Source of the DNA: Methanothrix sp.
Lineage (GTDB): Archaea; Halobacteriota; Methanosarcinia; Methanotrichales; Methanotrichaceae
Direction of reading: 5' to 3'
DNA length: 14,765 nucleotides
Assembly (NCBI GenBank): GCA_023229165.1
Contig: JALNZQ010000047.1
Span: 1 to 14,765 of the forward strand
Of this stretch, positions 7,713-14,047 are shown piece by piece. The notes under the pieces were generated by a model. It did no database searches and was not told the origin of the DNA. It saw nothing but the letters and a program-made list of their open reading frames with translations. A program made the translations under genes and the position numbers. The stretch's first letter is position 1, and every line of letters starts with the position of its first letter.

Positions 7713-8678
7713 ATGAAATCAATCATGGATAGGATCAAAGAGTCCGGCAGAGTATTCGTCTTTGGAATTGCCGGGGACAGCGGCTCCGGGAAGACCACCA
7801 TATCTCGCGGCATAAAGAGGATACTGGGCGAGGAGATGGTATGCTCTTTCTCCATGGACGACTATCACAGCCTGGACCGAAAAGCTAGAAAAGAGCGCAA
7901 TATTACGCCTCTGCACCCTGAGGCCAACCACCTGGAGCTGTTGGCGGATCATCTGGAGCTGCTAAAGCGCGGCCAGGCAATAGCCAAGCCGGTCTACGAT
8001 CATAGCAAGGGCGAGATCAGCGGCACGGTGCCCTTCGGGCCGGCTCCTGTGATCATCGTGGAGGGTCTGCATCCCCTTTTCACGCCGAGGCTGCGCAGCC
8101 TCATCGATTTCAAGATTTTTGTGGACCCCTCGCGGTCGGTGAAACGGCTCTGGAAGGTGCGTCGTGATGTGGGCGAGCGGGGCTATAACCCTGCTCAGGT
8201 TATGGCCGAGATCTTGCAGCGCGAGCCGGACTACAAGCTCTATGTGGACATCCAGAAGATCTATGCAGAGATCGTGGTCAAGATTCAGGATTCCCGGTTT
8301 CATCCCTCTCTTCTCGAAACAGGACCCAAGCCCGACTGGTACTCAGTGCGGCTTATTCAGCAGATGCTGGATCAGCCTGTCTCCCAGGTCGGTCTGACCA
8401 TTGATTTAAGCAAAATTCTGAGAAGCTCGGAGCATAATTTTTCTATCGAGTTTCAGCGAGACGATTACTACGGGAAAAAGGTGGGCATCATGACGGTGGA
8501 CGGCGAGATTCATCAGTCCATGATCGCCGATCTGGAGAAGAAGCTTGGCGACTCGCTGGGAACTCATGCCGTCATCAGCGATCGGCGCGAGCAATACGTC
8601 AATGCCATCGGTCTCTCTCAGTTGATCTTGACCTGGAGCTGTCTGGAGAAGCTGGAGTATCTCCTGGGCAAGAGTTAG
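7713..8678 (+). CDS. prk: phosphoribulokinase, archaeal type
   Basis: It phosphorylates ribulose 5-phosphate to ribulose 1,5-bisphosphate with ATP. In methanogens this feeds form III RuBisCO in the reductive hexulose-phosphate pathway or in nucleotide salvage. The 321 residues carry the P-loop GDSGSGKT (21-28), SMDDYH (47-52), the block ITPLHPEANH (64-73), VYDHSKGEI (94-102) and the acidic VEGLHP (116-121). A C-terminal domain of about 100 residues makes it longer than uridine kinase, the main alternative within the same superfamily. It is the second gene of the unit; the ribosome site tgagg overlaps the stop codon of the peptidase gene. No RuBisCO gene lies in the window. Confidence 0.88.
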   Translation: MKSIMDRIKESGRVFVFGIAGDSGSGKTTISRGIKRILGEEMVCSFSMDDYHSLDRKARKERNITPLHPEANHLELLADHLELLKRGQAIAKPVYDHSKGEISGTVPFGPAPVIIVEGLHPLFTPRLRSLIDFKIFVDPSRSVKRLWKVRRDVGERGYNPAQVMAEILQREPDYKLYVDIQKIYAEIVVKIQDSRFHPSLLETGPKPDWYSVRLIQQMLDQPVSQVGLTIDLSKILRSSEHNFSIEFQRDDYYGKKVGIMTVDGEIHQSMIADLEKKLGDSLGTHAVISDRREQYVNAIGLSQLILTWSCLEKLEYLLGKS

Positions 8679-8734
8679 CCGGAGCCCTGCACGCTCCTCC
8701 TCTCTCCATCCCCCGTTGCGCCCTGCGAGCCCTC

Positions 8735-8758
8735 GCGCGCGTGGCCATGTGAGCGCGC
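8735..8758. terminator. GC hairpin between convergent prk and nitroreductase genes
   Basis: GCGCGC at 8735-8740 pairs with GCGCGC at 8753-8758 across a 12-base loop, in the 114-base gap between two convergent genes. No T-tract follows on either side, so this is only a candidate end signal for both genes. I see no other feature in the gap. Confidence 0.25.
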
Positions 8759-8792
8759 ACGCTGCTCATGCGGAGCGCAGGCTGGGGAAGCC

Positions 8793-9299
8793 TTACCAGT
8801 GCTCCCAGGCCACAATCTCATCGAGGCTTTTTCGGGCTCTGGGGCGGGGCTCTTCGGCTGGATAGCCAAGGGGCAGCAGGGCCACGACCCTTATTTCCGG
8901 GGGCACTCCCAGGATCTCCTTCACTTTTTCCTCGTAGAAGGCGCCGATCCAGCAGGTGCCCAGACCCAGCGAGGCCGCAGCCAGCGTCATGTGGTCTACG
9001 GCGATTGCGACATCGATGACGTAGGCCGACTGGCCGCATGTCATAACCAGATCTGAGGTTCCGCAGGCGGCGATGACCACGGGGGCCTGGCCCACAAATT
9101 GCTGATCTCTGGCCGCTTCGGCCAGCCTTTGCCGCGTGGCCGCATCTCTTACTACTATGAACCTCCAGTCCTGCAAATTCCTGGCGGATGGCGCAAGCCG
9201 GCCCGCCTCAAGAACGGCCAGAAGTTTCTCCTCCTCCACCGATCTATCCTGGAAGTCTCTTATGCTCCGGCGGGCCCGGATGGCCTGCATCAGATTCAT
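8793..9299 (-). CDS. nitroreductase-family flavoprotein
   Basis: This is an FMN-dependent oxidoreductase of the nitroreductase superfamily, 168 residues, of the short type found in anaerobes. Visible family signatures are RRSIRDF (10-16), the block PSARNLQDWRFIVV (37-50), a central helix segment around DVAIAVDHMTLAA, then LGTCWIGAF and the C-terminal LPLGYPAEEPRPRARK. The physiological substrate cannot be told from sequence. It follows the wHTH gene after 25 bases on the same strand, so the two are probably cotranscribed and the regulator may control it. The start could be Met1 or Met4; the ribosome site is weak for both. It is convergent with prk. Confidence 0.9.
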   Translation of the reverse strand: MNLMQAIRARRSIRDFQDRSVEEEKLLAVLEAGRLAPSARNLQDWRFIVVRDAATRQRLAEAARDQQFVGQAPVVIAACGTSDLVMTCGQSAYVIDVAIAVDHMTLAAASLGLGTCWIGAFYEEKVKEILGVPPEIRVVALLPLGYPAEEPRPRARKSLDEIVAWEHW

Positions 9300-9324
9300 G
9301 GCTATATCAGATCCCGTGGCTGCA

Positions 9325-9579
9325 TCAGCCCCTCTTCTTCATCTCCCTCTCGATCTCCTGGCCAGCCTCTGTGAGGCACCAGATGCCCTCATTCTCGAAG
9401 ACGAGGCTTCTCTCCGCCATATCGGTCAGGATCTTCTTGACGGATGGCGCGGGAATGTGCTCGAATTTGGCGACCTTTTCTGCGGTCAGCTTGCCCTTGG
9501 AGCCCAGGACCTGAACAACCCTCTCGCGATGCTTGTTTCCCATGATGAATCCTATGTTGCTGTCTAAGTCTTCTGGCAT
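9325..9579 (-). CDS. small winged-helix DNA-binding protein
   Basis: The 84-residue protein is a single winged-helix domain: ERVVQVLGSKGKLTAEKVAKF, then PAPSVKKILTDMAERSLV as recognition helix, then a wing (FENEGIWCLTEAGQEIE) resembling archaeal wHTH regulators. It ends in a charged tail (REMKKRG). The role is inferred to be transcriptional control, possibly of the downstream nitroreductase gene 25 bases away. The start at 9579 has gaggt about eight bases upstream on the minus strand. The gene is divergent from the SRP RNA gene, with about 55 bases between them. Confidence 0.8.
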   Translation of the reverse strand: MPEDLDSNIGFIMGNKHRERVVQVLGSKGKLTAEKVAKFEHIPAPSVKKILTDMAERSLVFENEGIWCLTEAGQEIEREMKKRG

Positions 9580-9603
9580 AATTTATTACCTCTTTTCGGC
9601 GTT

Positions 9604-9615
9604 AGCTTTATAGCT
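9604..9615. promoter_or_regulatory. TATA box of the SRP RNA gene
   Basis: On the plus strand the ctttatag core is centred about 26 bases before the predicted SRP RNA 5' end at about 9635, as expected for archaeal initiation. The flanks AGCT/AGCT are symmetric, so the minus strand also shows a TATA-like core (ctataaag) facing the wHTH gene. Confidence 0.6.
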
Positions 9616-9634
9616 ACTCACCTCAATGTTAAAA

Positions 9635-9950
9635 GTGGCGGGCAGTCCGGGTGGTTCGGCGTCACCTGTAACCCGAAATCGTCGACAAGCGGGGGGCGAA
9701 GCTGACGGAAGACTCTGAGCACTGCATGCTCAGTCCAGTTGCTGACTATGATTCTCCGTCCTGCAGGGATAGCACCGGTCCACGGGTCTTCCTGAAGGAA
9801 GGTCTGTGTACCATAATTGCGGGAACCGGTTCAGGCCCGGAAGGGAGCAGACCCACCGCGGGTAACTGTCGCTTACAGGTATATGGGGAGGAGGAAGCTT
9901 CGGGATTAACTGGCATGCAAGCTCGCTGGCAACCGTCGGCGGGCCTGCCA
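9635..9950 (+). ncRNA. ffs: archaeal signal recognition particle RNA (7S RNA)
   Basis: This RNA is the scaffold of the signal recognition particle, with SRP19 and SRP54, and targets secretory and membrane proteins. The SRP54-binding helix 8 is unmistakable: ttcagg at 9830-9835, the GGAA loop at 9839-9842 in CCC-GGAA-GGG, and agcag at 9846-9850. Helix 6 is the hairpin CTTCC-TGAA-GGAAG (9788-9801). The Alu domain shows ggttcggcgtc and the conserved TGTAAC at 9667-9672. The ends close as helix 1: 9636-9643 pairs with 9943-9950 (eight pairs, one G-U). About 316 bases is the normal archaeal length. A TATA box lies at the right distance. The Panacea gene ends only seven bases after the RNA on the other strand. 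Confidence 0.93.
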
Positions 9951-9957
9951 TTTAACT

Positions 9958-10491
9958 TTAATTTTGGAGGATTCCGCCGGATTTCAATATTTTCTCGATA
10001 TATTCTGGGCTGTATTTTTTCTTGGCGTTATGAACCGCTTCAGGAAGTCTGCGATCTTCAACCCCAAAATTATCTTTGAGGTAAAGTGCGGTTGCGACCA
10101 AGGAGAGATCGGTGGCATTGAATTTGCCGAACTGCCTTACAAAGTCGTCTACTGCTTGCCGCTCTTCGTCATCAAGAAGGGCAAAGAACTGCTCTGCGGT
10201 CTCACTTGATCTTATAAAATAGCCTTCATTATCTTTCCAGGCTACTTTTATGACTCCGTTTCTCTCGGCAAAGCTCATCTCTCCAGACAATTCTGAGGAA
10301 TACGGGCCGTAATGGTACATCGAGAAATCAAATCGAGCGACATTTTTTCTGGAGAGCAGATACATCATCTTCTGGACTATCGTCTTTCCGATCTGCTTCT
10401 CGGGGTTGTCCTCATTCAGCCTTTTTACCAGATAGCCAATTAGCCCCGCTGCTCTGAAAATGCTCTCCTCATGATTCGAATCCCGGCTCAT
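9958..10491 (-). CDS. Panacea (DUF4065/SocA-like) domain protein, likely antitoxin
   Basis: The 177-residue protein matches the Panacea/DUF4065 style: a helical N-terminus (GLIGYLVKRLN), then KMMYLLSRKN and the characteristic YHYGPYSSEL (about 59-68), followed by GVIKV and a helical C-terminal half (YSPEYIEKIL). Panacea domains are antitoxin modules that neutralise many unrelated toxins; some members link substrates to proteases. The start is firm: GGAGG eight bases before the ATG and an in-frame TAA 12 bases upstream. The gene follows the DUF2188 gene on the same strand, with a possible 29-codon ORF overlapping its ATG. The stop is seven bases from the SRP RNA 3' end. The toxin partner is not obvious. 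Confidence 0.7.
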   Translation of the reverse strand: MSRDSNHEESIFRAAGLIGYLVKRLNEDNPEKQIGKTIVQKMMYLLSRKNVARFDFSMYHYGPYSSELSGEMSFAERNGVIKVAWKDNEGYFIRSSETAEQFFALLDDEERQAVDDFVRQFGKFNATDLSLVATALYLKDNFGVEDRRLPEAVHNAKKKYSPEYIEKILKSGGILQN

Positions 10492-10577
10492 CTCAATGCC
10501 TCCTTAGCCGTCACTTTATCTTCAGGCCTCACATAAATCCTGTTTTCAAATATGCTAGCGTCCGAAGATAAGCTCAC
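10488..10577 (-). CDS. possible 29-residue ORF coupled to the Panacea gene
   Basis: A GTG-started frame of 29 codons fills the gap between the DUF2188 and Panacea genes. Its TGA overlaps the Panacea ATG (atga), the classic arrangement for translational coupling. A gagg overlapping the DUF2188 stop codon lies about nine bases before the GTG. The peptide is polar and charged (ENRIYVRPEDKVTAKEALR) with no membrane segment. It may be a small toxin or regulatory peptide, the tail of a lost gene, or chance; the length is too short to judge from composition. Confidence 0.3.
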   Translation of the reverse strand: MSLSSDASIFENRIYVRPEDKVTAKEALR

Positions 10578-10588
10578 GGAAGAAGCCC

Positions 10589-10822
10589 TCACTTCTTATC
10601 TTTTGGTAGGCACGGATCTTTTCCGTAGCTATTGGAATCCTGGATCTTTCCGTCCTTGCCATGGATGACACATTTAGCCTTCTCGTTCATGCATATCTCT
10701 CGTGCGCGGTTCTCAGCCTCAGCTTTCGTGTCTGCATGACTTGATACTCGCTCTGCATGAGGCTTTTTGACATCCCAACCACCTTCCGGATTTTTAACGA
10801 CATGTCTTTCATTTCTTGTCAT
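10589..10822 (-). CDS. DUF2188 domain protein
   Basis: The 77-residue protein is one DUF2188 domain: HVVKNPEGGWDVKKP, then the helix DTKAEAENRAREIC, the strand KCVIHGKDGKIQ and the closing SNSYGKDPCLPK. The family is small, widespread and of unknown function; its fold is thought to resemble small alpha/beta nucleic-acid-associated domains, but I infer no activity. The ATG at 10822 lies about 28 bases after a minus-strand TATA-like cttaaatag (10846-10854), so the mRNA is probably leaderless. It is the first gene of the minus-strand cassette that continues into the Panacea gene. It is divergent from the pentapeptide-channel gene over 139 bases. Confidence 0.8.
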   Translation of the reverse strand: MTRNERHVVKNPEGGWDVKKPHAERVSSHADTKAEAENRAREICMNEKAKCVIHGKDGKIQDSNSYGKDPCLPKDKK

Positions 10823-10916
10823 TAATCATTATAGTGATACGACAGCTATTTAAGGGGAATCTGTGCGGGGCGAAAGTAATCAGCATGCAAGAGTGATTGA
10901 GGTTTGGCCAAAGGAC

Positions 10917-10924
10917 CATATATC
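10917..10924 (+). promoter_or_regulatory. TATA box of the pentapeptide-channel gene
   Basis: The sequence catatatc would start transcription near 10946, giving a leader of about 15 bases. That leader holds ggagga (10945-10950) and a minimal start-stop ATGTAA (10955-10960) just before the true ATG at 10962. The start-stop could reduce translation of the channel protein. Confidence 0.4.
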
Positions 10925-10961
10925 TTGATCACTGTAGAGGCCTTGGAGGAAATAATGTAAA

Positions 10962-12104
10962 ATGGCAGAAGGCACCCAAGATATTCAGGGCTTGAGAGAG
11001 GTTCCCGCCTGCGAGATACTTGACAAAATAGAGAAAGGCGAGCCAGTAGAATACGATCATGTTATTATTAAAGGCGATCTAGATATTGGAACGCTCAATC
11101 TGCCGAAATACGGCGATAAACCTATTATTACATCTCAAATATTGATAACAAACTCCTGGATGAAAGGGAAGCTGAATTTTCAAAATGCTATCCTCGAAAA
11201 ACAGGCTTTTTTTGATCATACATATTTCGGGGGGTATTGTTGCTTTATCGGAGTTCAATTCAAGAAAGGTGCCCTATTTAGAAAGACCAAATTCAGCGAT
11301 GGTGCAGTCTTCAATGAAGCCAAATTTGACTTCCAAGGTAATTTCGATGAAGCTGAGTTCTTAGTGGGTGCAGTATTCCTTAAAACACAGTTCAATAGTG
11401 ATGCCTTATTCAGCCGAGCATGGTTTATTTGGGATGCCGACTTTACAGCATCTCAATTCAATGGAGATGCCCATTTCTGGGGGACCCAATTTAGAAAACA
11501 TGCTGTATTTGATAATGCTACGTTTAATAAAAGTGCTTACTTTTCGAAAAGTGCTTATTTCGGTTATTATGCTCAATTTTTTGAGACTCAATTCAATGGA
11601 GACGTTTTAACATTCAAGGATGCCGTATTTAATAATTCCATTGCTCAAGAAGGAGCTTGCAGAAGAGCTAAAAACGTATTAGAAAGGAATGGAGACAGAC
11701 AGGAAGCAGGATATCACTTTTATCGAGAAATGGAAGCCAAAAGGAGACAAAAGCCTTGGTATATCCGATACCCGGAATTCTTCTTTATTCAATTGATATT
11801 CGGATACGGAGTTCATCCATTCAGACTTATGTTTTGCTGGTTTGCGATAGCAACCATCTTTGCGTTTTTTTACTTAGCGAAAGGCGGGATCATAAGCAAA
11901 TTGCCCGCCAGCTCTTTGCTGCAGCCATTGAGCTACTTTGTAGAATGCTTTTACTTTAGTATTGTTACTGCTGTTACTCCTGGGTATGGAAAATATGAAT
12001 TGACTTCTTGGGTATATCAGGTCCTCGCAAGTGTTGAAGCAATATTTGGAACTTTCATGTGGGCAGCATTCATCGCGACCTTCGCGAGGAAGTATATGAA
12101 ATGA
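10962..12104 (+). CDS. pentapeptide-repeat protein fused to a K+-channel-like domain
   Basis: The 380 residues fall into three parts. A short N-terminal segment (1-70) is followed by about 150 residues of degenerate pentapeptide repeats (70-226) with Phe or Tyr every five residues (AVFNEAKF, NFDEAEF, DALFSRAWF), which form a right-handed beta-helix. A charged helical linker leads to a two-helix ion-channel domain: TM1 about 286-306, pore helix and filter TPGYG (339-343), TM2 about 350-374. The filter resembles the potassium signature TVGYG with Pro in place of Val. It should sit in the cytoplasmic membrane with the beta-helix in the cytosol. What opens the pore is unknown. Base composition is AT-rich compared with the flanking genes. 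SD and TATA are present upstream. The next gene lies 129 bases downstream on the same strand. Confidence 0.85.
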   Translation: MAEGTQDIQGLREVPACEILDKIEKGEPVEYDHVIIKGDLDIGTLNLPKYGDKPIITSQILITNSWMKGKLNFQNAILEKQAFFDHTYFGGYCCFIGVQFKKGALFRKTKFSDGAVFNEAKFDFQGNFDEAEFLVGAVFLKTQFNSDALFSRAWFIWDADFTASQFNGDAHFWGTQFRKHAVFDNATFNKSAYFSKSAYFGYYAQFFETQFNGDVLTFKDAVFNNSIAQEGACRRAKNVLERNGDRQEAGYHFYREMEAKRRQKPWYIRYPEFFFIQLIFGYGVHPFRLMFCWFAIATIFAFFYLAKGGIISKLPASSLLQPLSYFVECFYFSIVTAVTPGYGKYELTSWVYQVLASVEAIFGTFMWAAFIATFARKYMK

Positions 12105-12233
12105 TAAGATGAGATTGAACCTATGCGAATTGCTATTAGCAGTCTGTTGATTCGATGCGAAGCATATTAGAATTTGGATTCATTTTGGGCAACATACATA
12201 TATTGATTTGACGTTGTTATTTGAAGTCAAGGG
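12105..12233. promoter_or_regulatory. intergenic region with a TATA box for the next gene
   Basis: The 129-base gap contains acatatat near 12196-12203, about 35 bases before the ATG at 12234, so the following gene probably has its own promoter. An aaggg lies immediately before that ATG and about nine bases before the in-frame ATG at 12243; the second start would therefore have the better ribosome site. No terminator hairpin is clear. Confidence 0.4.
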
Positions 12234-13598
12234 ATGGCAAAAATGGCAAGACTTATCAAGATGCATGAAATTGACGAATTTTCAGAAGTCAAAACTATTC
12301 CAGATGGCGCAGTTACATCACAGATCATTTCCAATATCCGCAGCCTTGATGAGAAATCTGAGCTGGAACCTTTTATCAGAAATATAATATTTGATCCTAA
12401 TAGTACGCCGCATGGACCGACTGAAATTGCAGATATAATTACAACCCATGTACATATCAGAGGCGAAAAACAACTGGCAGCATTTATTTTGAAGGGAAAA
12501 AGTTACAACAGAGTTTCTAGCAGAATCGTTGCGCATCAATTTGCTAAAGCAAGGCAAATTATAGGACTAAATCTGATGGTCTTTGTAGCAGTTGGAGGTA
12601 TTCAAGATGATGCACAAAGGGACTTTATACAGGCTGCAATTGATGCCAATTCTAATTACATAATAATAGATGCACATGATTTAGCTCGTTTGCTTATTAG
12701 TTATGAGATGATCTGTTCCAAAGATGGAACGCCTTTTGATGATAAGGGACGTTGCAGAAATGGCCATATTCTTGATGAGGGTTTGAAACTCGAATTGAGT
12801 ATAAAAGAAAAAGCTCGCTATACTATCTTTAATCAGAAAGATATTAGTGTTAGGGGGGCAAAAAGATATAGTGTAGTCATTCTTCTTGATCCTCATTATA
12901 CCAAAGATACGATCAGATATATAATCAAAGAAGCAACAGAGAAATTTAAAAACAGCAATTACTATCGCAATGAGAGAATACGGATGAGATGGGGAGATTC
13001 AAGAGCCCATGTTGTATGGCTATTTATTGCATGTGATAGTGATGATGAAAAAAACCGTAATTGGTTATGCCAATCTTGCTGGATGGATCATTCTTCCAAA
13101 AATATAATACTCCCGTTACAACTAAATGGAACTGATAAGTATGAAGATATAGATATTCTATGGAACGATAATTACAAATCGATGAAAGAATTTATGGAAT
13201 CAATAACTGGAACCAAAGAAGATGTACTTGGACAAATTGATTCAATATTACATGACATGATAGGTTTGGCGAATGGTTGTATTGAAAATTTTAATAATTA
13301 CATGGCAGGATACGTCTCTCAGGAAGATTTTTTATTAAAAATGCATGAAGCAGAGCCAAAAATAAGAAGCTTGTATCTTAAAGCAGGCAATATATCGTTG
13401 CCCCCGATAGATTGCAGCGGTTATTATCAAGCATGTCAAAGTTTTTTCGCCAATATAGATAATATGATTTTATTCTTTTCAGTAAGGGGGCTTGAAATAT
13501 GGGATCAACCAACGAGAAAAAATCTCATGAAAACCGCCATAGAAGAATTTTATAAAAATATAAAAAGAATTGAATTGGAAAAAGACAAAATTAATTAG
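12234..13598 (+). CDS. unknown protein, possible restriction-endonuclease-like domain
   Basis: I do not recognise the family with certainty. The N-terminal part (about 45-155) reads like a restriction-endonuclease-type fold: GPTEIADI (61-68) with Glu64 and Asp67, then the strand AAFILKGKS (82-90) with Lys87, then the strands LMVFVAVGG and YIIIDAHDLARLL. The acidic residue two before the lysine, usual in PD-(D/E)XK, is Ile85, so the nuclease may be inactive or use a migrated acid. A Cys/His cluster follows (Cys161, Cys174, His178 in CRNGH) and a second one at Cys279, Cys282 and His286, perhaps zinc-binding. The rest is alpha-helical. The start may be 12234 or 12243. The AT-rich codon use matches the channel gene upstream, and both may work together. 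Probable role: sensor or nuclease in defence (inference). Confidence 0.55.
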   Translation: MAKMARLIKMHEIDEFSEVKTIPDGAVTSQIISNIRSLDEKSELEPFIRNIIFDPNSTPHGPTEIADIITTHVHIRGEKQLAAFILKGKSYNRVSSRIVAHQFAKARQIIGLNLMVFVAVGGIQDDAQRDFIQAAIDANSNYIIIDAHDLARLLISYEMICSKDGTPFDDKGRCRNGHILDEGLKLELSIKEKARYTIFNQKDISVRGAKRYSVVILLDPHYTKDTIRYIIKEATEKFKNSNYYRNERIRMRWGDSRAHVVWLFIACDSDDEKNRNWLCQSCWMDHSSKNIILPLQLNGTDKYEDIDILWNDNYKSMKEFMESITGTKEDVLGQIDSILHDMIGLANGCIENFNNYMAGYVSQEDFLLKMHEAEPKIRSLYLKAGNISLPPIDCSGYYQACQSFFANIDNMILFFSVRGLEIWDQPTRKNLMKTAIEEFYKNIKRIELEKDKIN

Positions 13599-13865
13599 TC
13601 TCAAAACTAACTTCGTAAGCTTCGCCGAAGAGATTGTTTCATCTGGTGAGGATCAGGATTCAGCTTTAAACTTTTTTAATAATGTTTAATGAAAAATCAT
13701 GAGAATGATGTTATGCATAGTGAGTAAATCCAGGGAAAAAATAATGCATAAGGTTATTTTTTATGCGCAAATTATTTATAAAGAATATGTGATTAGTATA
13801 TAAAAAGATGAAAACCTAAAAATATAAATCAATATGTTGCGACTTACTAAAGTATCTAAAGCGAC
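13599..13865 (+). promoter_or_regulatory. AT-rich non-coding region with promoter-like TATA boxes
   Basis: No gene is evident. The strongest element is tatataaaaa at 13797-13806, a near-consensus archaeal TATA box; a second is aatataaatc at 13821-13830. They point rightward and would start transcription near 13826 or 13850, just before the SRP RNA fragment. An imperfect inverted repeat (gcataa/ttatgc, about 13745-13765) and cttcg/cgaag near 13612-13631 are also visible. The region is the most AT-rich of the window. Confidence 0.4.
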
Positions 13866-13956
13866 ACGGGCAACTATCGCTTACAGGATATGGGGGGAGA
13901 AGGCATCGGGATTAACTGGCATGCAGGCTCGGTGGCAACCGGCGGCGCGCCTGCCC
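13866..13956 (+). pseudogene. partial SRP RNA copy (last ~90 bases)
   Basis: These bases align with 9857-9950 of the complete SRP RNA gene, at roughly 85 percent identity by eye with a few small gaps. The longest identical block is 20 bases (9900-9919 and 13906-13925). Only the 3' strand of the long helix 5 and helix 1 is present. Helix 8, helix 6 and the 5' Alu part are missing, so it cannot form a working SRP RNA alone. The copy ends in cctgccc followed by a T-rich tract. It may be the displaced original 3' end of the gene after integration of an island. Confidence 0.8.
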
Positions 13957-13967
13957 TTTTGTTTTTA
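13953..13967 (+). terminator. T-rich end after the SRP RNA fragment
   Basis: The fragment's end gccctttt runs into gttttt, a T-rich tract of the kind that stops archaeal RNA polymerase. If the fragment is the displaced original SRP 3' end, this would be the native SRP RNA terminator. The intact gene is followed only by a weaker T-rich stretch lying in the end of the Panacea gene. Confidence 0.4.
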
Positions 13968-14047
13968 AGGTCTTCCTGAGATCATTGATAATTCAGCACC
14001 ACACTTGCATATCTTGATATCCCCTGACCACCAAACCCAGCTAACCC

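Larger units (their letters stand above)
9951..13956. mobile_element. putative integrated island between SRP RNA 3' repeats
   Basis: The block starts at the 3' end of the intact SRP RNA gene and ends with a second copy of that gene's last ~90 bases. It carries four proteins unrelated to the surrounding housekeeping genes, and its right three kilobases are clearly more AT-rich than both flanks. This is the pattern left when an element integrates into the 3' end of an RNA gene, known for tRNA and tmRNA genes. No integrase, transposase or replication gene lies inside. The element would therefore be a remnant, a passenger mobilised in trans, or an old insertion. The two repeat copies have diverged. 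An alternative is simple tandem duplication of the RNA gene followed by decay and gene gain. Confidence 0.45.

Noticed and set aside
7160..7855. Long minus-strand frame of 231 codons opposite the C39 peptidase gene
   Set aside because: The plus-strand gene has a signal peptide and the full catalytic set; the antisense frame spans two plus-strand genes and shows no recognisable domain.
8768..9567. Several plus-strand open frames opposite the nitroreductase and wHTH genes
   Set aside because: They are antisense shadows; the minus-strand frames show clear family motifs and good codon structure.
10470..10490. A tRNA T-arm-like gattcgaatcccgg on the plus strand
   Set aside because: It lies in the first codons of the Panacea gene on the minus strand and no acceptor, D or anticodon arms can be built around it.
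13608..13765. Small inverted repeats considered as replication origin or CRISPR-like sequence
   Set aside because: They are single, imperfect and not repeated at regular spacing; no associated genes are present.
9857..13956. The repeat pair considered as ends of an insertion sequence
   Set aside because: The repeats are direct, not inverted, they correspond exactly to the SRP RNA 3' end, and there is no transposase between them.
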